This document shows positions 34,572-35,478 of a stretch of DNA of 35,478 bases, in pieces. The position numbers were made by a program, and so were the translations under genes. The DNA is taken from NCBI GenBank assembly GCA_904502025.1, contig CAJGDJ010000019.1, positions 1-35,478 on the forward strand. Direction: 5' to 3'. Positions within the stretch are counted from its first letter, which is position 1; each line of letters starts with the position of its first letter. The notes beneath the pieces were generated by a model. That model worked only from the letters and a program-made list of their open reading frames with translations, did no database searches and was not told where the DNA came from. This DNA is from an uncultured Muribaculaceae bacterium. Lineage in GTDB: Bacteria; Bacteroidota; Bacteroidia; Bacteroidales; Muribaculaceae.

Positions 34572-35101
34572 TTAGAGGAAAATATGGTCGTCGTCGTTTC
34601 GATGTGCCAACAAATATTACAGCACGCCCCACAACCGATTTTGCACGTGAAAATCTTTTTAATGTGCTTGAAAATATGATTGATTTCGAGGGGTTGACGG
34701 CTCTCGACCTTTTTGCCGGAACGGGAGCTATAAGTTTTGAATTGCTTTCGCGAGGCTGTGAGTCGGTAACAGCACTCGAGAAAGCTCCAACACAGTCGGC
34801 TTTTATGAAAAAGGTCGCTACTCAATTGGGGTGCGACAACTTTAATTTGGTTCGTGGCGATGCGTTGAAGTATATCGAAGCATCGTGTGCAAAGTTTGAT
34901 ATTATCTTTGCCGATCCTCCCTACGATCTCAAAGGATTTGGCGAAATACCCGAAAAGGTGCTCAACTCAAAGATGCTCAAGCCCGGGACGATATTTATCA
35001 TAGAACATTCTCGCAACTATGATTTCTCACATTTGCCACATTTTTCATCTCATCGCACATACGGCAGTGTAAACTTTTCGATATTTGAGATTGAAGAGTG
35101 A
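34562..35101 (+). CDS. rsmD: 16S rRNA (guanine(966)-N(2))-methyltransferase RsmD
   Basis: RsmD methylates G966 of 16S rRNA using SAM. The 179-residue protein has the family start MRIIRGKYGRRRFDVP, the DFARENLFNVL segment, SAM motif I LDLFAGTGAISFE (about 48-60), and the N-methyltransferase motif IV FADPPYD (about 117-123). Length is normal. It overlaps the DUF3822 gene by ten bases. Two imperfect copies of AGCTGATAAAAA follow the stop, then the promoter of tRNA-Lys. Confidence 0.95.
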   Translation: MRIIRGKYGRRRFDVPTNITARPTTDFARENLFNVLENMIDFEGLTALDLFAGTGAISFELLSRGCESVTALEKAPTQSAFMKKVATQLGCDNFNLVRGDALKYIEASCAKFDIIFADPPYDLKGFGEIPEKVLNSKMLKPGTIFIIEHSRNYDFSHLPHFSSHRTYGSVNFSIFEIEE

Positions 35102-35138
35102 TGAGCTGATAAAAAGCTGATAAAAAACGATCAAAAGT

Positions 35139-35169
35139 TTTGCGAAATAAAAAAATAGCCTTACCTTTG
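35139..35169 (+). promoter_or_regulatory. promoter for tRNA-Lys
   Basis: TTTG (35139-35142), 19 bases and TACCTTTG (35162-35169) match the Bacteroidota consensus. Transcription would begin near 35176, about 17 bases before the tRNA. Confidence 0.8.
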
Positions 35170-35192
35170 CATCGCATTTGCAAAAACGCAAT

Positions 35193-35265
35193 GACTCCGT
35201 AGCTCAGTTGGTAGAGCAAATGACTCTTAATCATTGGGTCGAGAGTTCGAGCCTCTCCGGGGTCA
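35193..35265 (+). tRNA. tRNA-Lys (anticodon CTT)
   Basis: The acceptor pairs GACTCCG with CGGGGTC (one T-G pair). The anticodon stem ATGA/TCAT encloses loop CTCTTAA, giving CTT. The T arm is GAGAG-TTCGAGC-CTCTC. The discriminator is A and CCA is not encoded. Confidence 0.95.
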
Positions 35266-35270
35266 CAATA

Positions 35271-35302
35271 AAAAAGAAATCTCAAATTCGGGATTTCTTT
35301 TT
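35271..35302 (+). terminator. terminator of tRNA-Lys
   Basis: AAAAAGAAATC pairs with GATTTCTTTTT across a ten-base loop and is followed by more T. It lies six bases after the tRNA. Confidence 0.85.
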
Positions 35303-35343
35303 TTATTTATTGGTGTCCGATAAAAGTTTTCAATAACAAATGC

Positions 35344-35471
35344 AACCCCAAAGGGGTTTATTAGTATATAGCCGGGTTTAGCCACACAGTGGATAAGCCC
35401 GGTAATGTATTAGAGAGGTTTAGTTTCTGAAGGAAACATTAATTGTAGAGAATAATGAATCTTTCAGATTC
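35344..35471. repeat. REP-like cluster of four short palindromes
   Basis: Four hairpins follow each other. AACCCC-AAA-GGGGTT is at 35344-35358. CCGGG...CCCGG at 35372-35402 has an inner CCAC/GTGG stem. GTTTC-TGAAG-GAAAC is at 35423-35437. GAATCT-TTC-AGATTC is at 35457-35471. No coding frame is present from 35303 to the end of the window. Such arrays resemble REP/BIME sequences scattered through bacterial genomes, but the number of copies cannot be seen here. Confidence 0.6.
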
Positions 35472-35478
35472 TATTCAA

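Noticed and set aside
1..35478. CRISPR arrays, rRNA genes, replication origin, prophage
   Set aside because: No regularly spaced direct repeats, rRNA motifs, dnaA-box clusters or phage structural genes were seen.

Overview
The window looks like chromosome from a member of the Bacteroidota, most likely order Bacteroidales. Three things point there: recurrent promoters of the form TTTG-(19-20)-TAnnTTTG, the -33/-7 type used by this phylum; a type IX secretion (T9SS) sortase/PorV locus plus a cargo protein with a T9SS sorting domain; and phylum-typical families (DUF2851, DUF3822, PorV, Big_5-like lipoprotein). Species cannot be named from the sequence alone.

Layout. 1-1031: the first nine codons of rpsT (minus strand, running off the left edge), tRNA-Glu(TTC), and recO on the plus strand. 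1057-2200: two small minus-strand genes (a secreted Gly/Ser-rich protein and a membrane-anchored Cys-rich protein) with a strongly structured RNA candidate upstream. 2244-7896: minus-strand cluster rimP-nusA-infB-folK-thioesterase, with a good promoter and an attenuator-like hairpin ahead of rimP. 7981-18231: minus-strand T9SS region: a PorU-like C25 protease, rex, a FAH-fold pseudoenzyme, a second PorU-like C25 protease, a small inverted-repeat element, porV, and then ispF. 18433-23927: plus-strand cvpA-sufB-sufC-sufD-sufS, encoding Fe-S cluster assembly. 24073-25816: an AraC-type regulator, then two small minus-strand genes. 25995-30561: DUF2851, tRNA-Pro(CGG), and a large secreted glycerophosphodiester phosphodiesterase with a T9SS tail. 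30658-35478: a lipoprotein, a frameshifted membrane acyltransferase, DUF3822, rsmD, tRNA-Lys(CTT), and a cluster of short palindromes at the right edge.

Functional links. The two C25 proteases and PorV belong to the outer-membrane end of T9SS, and the phosphodiesterase at 27544-30561 is a likely cargo of that pathway. RimP, NusA and IF-2 form the classical ribosome/transcription operon. SufBCD is the scaffold complex and SufS its sulfur donor; no sufE or sufU is seen here.

Most noteworthy observations: an acyltransferase split exactly at a G7-TGTA-C7 tract (phase variation or sequence error); a roughly 160-nt structured RNA with its own terminator; a 202-bp MITE-like element lodged between porU and its terminator; a FAH-family protein that has lost its metal ligands; and three copies of a 13-mer in front of the AraC-family gene. 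Several start codons were moved from the longest open frame (rex, folK, the lipoprotein), with reasons given in the entries.
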